From NCBI GenBank assembly GCA_000818945.1, contig KN805440.1:1-28284 (forward strand): DNA of 28,284 nt, in the 5' to 3' direction. Positions 26,812 through 28,284 of the stretch are shown here, one piece after another. This stretch comes from Schizochytrium sp. CCTCC M209059 (taxonomy: Eukaryota; Sar; Bigyra; Thraustochytrida; Thraustochytriidae). Numbering within the stretch: position 1 is the stretch's first letter; every line of letters starts with the position of its first letter. The position numbers and the translations under genes were made by a program. The notes under the pieces are model-generated. The model was not told the origin of the DNA and did not search any database. It worked only from the letters and a program-made list of their open reading frames with translations.

Positions 26812-26856
26812 TTTCCTTGCCTTGTCTTGTCTTGTCTTGTCTTTCTTTCTTTCTTC
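26812..26856 (-). repeat. T-free AAGAC/GAAA leader repeat of the membrane-protein gene
   Basis: On the sense (minus) strand, 45 bases directly before the ATG contain no T. They consist of GAAA units and then four AAGAC-type pentamers. The composition matches the leaders of the kinase and CLUAP1 genes. Confidence 0.8.
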
Positions 26857-26949
26857 ACCGAGCAACGCGCTCGCGCTGTCGCGTCCCGATGAAGGAAATA
26901 AAGCCGCTGGCCGATCGTGGCTTTTCTCCGTAGCCTCGTCTACGCCACC

Positions 26950-27010
26950 GTTGGCGTCGGCGTCGGCGTCTGCGTCTGTGTCTGTGTTGCCGTCGTCGGT
27001 GGTGGTGGCC
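26950..27010 (+). repeat. GGCGTC/TGCGTC/TGTGTC hexamer repeat
   Basis: Tandem hexamers drifting from GGCGTC to TGTGTC, followed by GTCGTCGGTGGTGG. This creates the Asp-Ala-rich translation in the frame upstream of the membrane-protein gene. Confidence 0.8.
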
Positions 27011-27353
27011 TCGCACACAGAGCTCCCTCCAAGTATCGTCAGCGCGGGTTCTTGAAATCTGGACAGCGTTTTCTCTCCGCGCCGGTCGATGCCGACGCAG
27101 GCAGGCGTGCAAGACCGGCCAGCAAACAAAAACGCTCTCTCTCGGCTGCTGTCTTCGTGCGTTCCCTTCCCCCCGCGTGCCCTCGCGCGCTCGCCGGCTC
27201 GCGTCCGAAGCGGTCGCCGACTTCAGTCTTTGCTGTCTTTCTCCTTTCCTTTCTTTTCCCTTTTTGGCTTATACTGCTTTTGCGTAGTACTACTACTAGG
27301 TATAGTCACCTCGTGTGTCTACGCAAGCCCCGCGTCACCTCTTTAGTACTACC

Positions 27354-27368
27354 TAGGCCTAAGGCCTA
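27354..27368. repeat. Perfect short inverted repeat TAGGCCT-A-AGGCCTA
   Basis: Seven-base arms around a single central base. Two nearby elements add to it: the palindrome GTAGTACTAC (27285-27294), and AGTACTAC followed by CTAGG at 27287-27300 and at 27345-27357. Confidence 0.8.
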
Positions 27369-28068
27369 TGAGTGATTCACGGACGGAGTATGACACTCGC
27401 CCGAGTGCCAGCGTGTGACACATGTGAGTCAGCTATGGCAGCTCGCGCGATCCTCCATCCATCTATACAATCATCCATCTATCCATCCATGCAATGGTTG
27501 TCGAACGATCGACTCAAACACGATCGGAGGACTCGGACTCGCTCAGTCAGCTCAGCAGGCTGTCGACGACAACGACGACGACGACCGACCGACTGACCGA
27601 AACGTCCATCGTTTCGTAACCCCCAACCGTCAGTAGGCATATCAACTCCCGGGTCGGAGTGCGAAGAGGGAGGAGGAGGCTGAGGCCTCGGTGCACTCAA
27701 CACGCAGCACTTCGCTTGTGCGCGCGAGGGGCCTGGTCGACAGCCGGGGCCCTCCCGGCCGGGCCATCATCCTCTGCTCCACGCGCCCCTCGTCCCGGTC
27801 GGCGCTCGCCCCGCCCGCCCCGCTCCGCTCAGCTCCGCTCAGCTCCGCTCAGCTCTGCGCAGCGCAGCGCAGCTCTTCCTCCGTCTTTCCCTCCCTCCCT
27901 CCATTCTCCTCGCGCCCCGTCAACGTCTCGTCCCGCCTGGCCGGGGCTCCCCCGCTGTCTCCCCGCGGCGCAGCGCTCGTCCCGGGCGCCGTGGGCAGCA
28001 GCTCGCCCTCCTGGTCTCGACCAGGGATGCTCGGCGGGTCGGGCAGGGTCGCGGCGGAGTCGCGGGGC

Positions 28069-28100
28069 CTGGCTGGCCGGCTGGCTGGCTGGCTGGCTGG
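28069..28100 (+). repeat. GGCT tetranucleotide microsatellite
   Basis: About seven GGCT units with one GGCC interruption, near the right edge of the window. Confidence 0.85.
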
Positions 28101-28284
28101 CCCGCCGGCGGTAGTCGCCGGCTACCCGGATCTCTAGCGGTGTGCGTTACGCCCGGGAGCGCCTCTGGTGAAGCAAGCCAGCCATCTATCTATCTATCTC
28201 TCTGGTCACCAAGTGGGTTGGGAGCAGAAGCCGCCGCCTCGTTGGTCGCGGCCGCCGCCTCGAGGCCGCCGCCGACCCGCGCCC

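Larger units (their letters stand above)
27011..28284. other. Gene-free, repeat-rich right end of the window
   Basis: I find no supportable gene in the last 1.27 kb. It holds a cluster of small palindromes (27284-27406), a CCATCTAT-type run (27450-27492), AGCTCCGCTC units (27831-27855), a GGCT tetranucleotide run (28069-28100) and a CTAT run (28183-28200). It may be the upstream region of a + strand gene beyond the window, given its resemblance to the other leaders, but this is a guess. Confidence 0.45.

Noticed and set aside
27011..28284. Coding frames near the right end (for example 27691-28137)
   Set aside because: They are Arg/Pro/Ala/Ser-rich low-complexity translations with several overlapping alternatives and no recognisable motif.

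Overview
The window looks like a gene-dense, GC-rich nuclear segment from a heterotrophic stramenopile, most likely a thraustochytrid-type marine protist. That placement is my inference, not a database result. It rests on short GT-AG introns, long intron-poor GC-rich genes, a flagellar IFT-B gene (CLUAP1/IFT38), a peroxisomal hydroxyacyl-CoA dehydrogenase of the MFE-2 family, a thermospermine-synthase-type aminopropyltransferase, an unclassified myosin and a nuclear-encoded complex I subunit. Nothing looks bacterial, plasmid-borne or viral, and I see no transposon, rRNA, tRNA or CRISPR array.

Layout, left to right: a TH1-domain/AGC kinase (+, 599-2293); a dynactin p150Glued homologue (-, 2879-6907, two exons); CLUAP1/IFT38 (+, 7776-9305, two exons), head-to-head with p150; a thermospermine/spermidine synthase (+, 10179-11216); an unrecognised acidic protein (+, 12808-13809); a peroxisomal SDR ending in SKL (+, 15613-16713, two exons); a 1582-residue myosin (-, 17186-21934); an ankyrin-repeat protein (+, 22915-23778); the complex I 24 kDa subunit NDUFV2 (-, 24287-25263, two exons); and a small single-pass membrane protein (-, 26305-26811). 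The last 1.4 kb has no gene I can support.

The genes do not form an operon. A loose theme is the cytoskeleton: three neighbours or near-neighbours concern microtubule or actin transport (p150, CLUAP1, myosin), and the kinase carries a myosin-I-type membrane-binding tail domain. All four introns I could place lie within the first 65 codons of their genes.

The intergenic DNA is unusual. It is packed with short tandem repeats of 2-10 bp. Several presumed 5' leaders are almost free of T on the sense strand; the extreme case is 256 consecutive bases without a T ahead of the kinase. The acidic orphan gene sits between simple repeats that are complementary to each other. The most distinctive proteins are the TH1-kinase fusion, the myosin with a C-terminal duplicated helical unit, and the stand-alone MFE-2-like dehydrogenase with its own peroxisomal signal.
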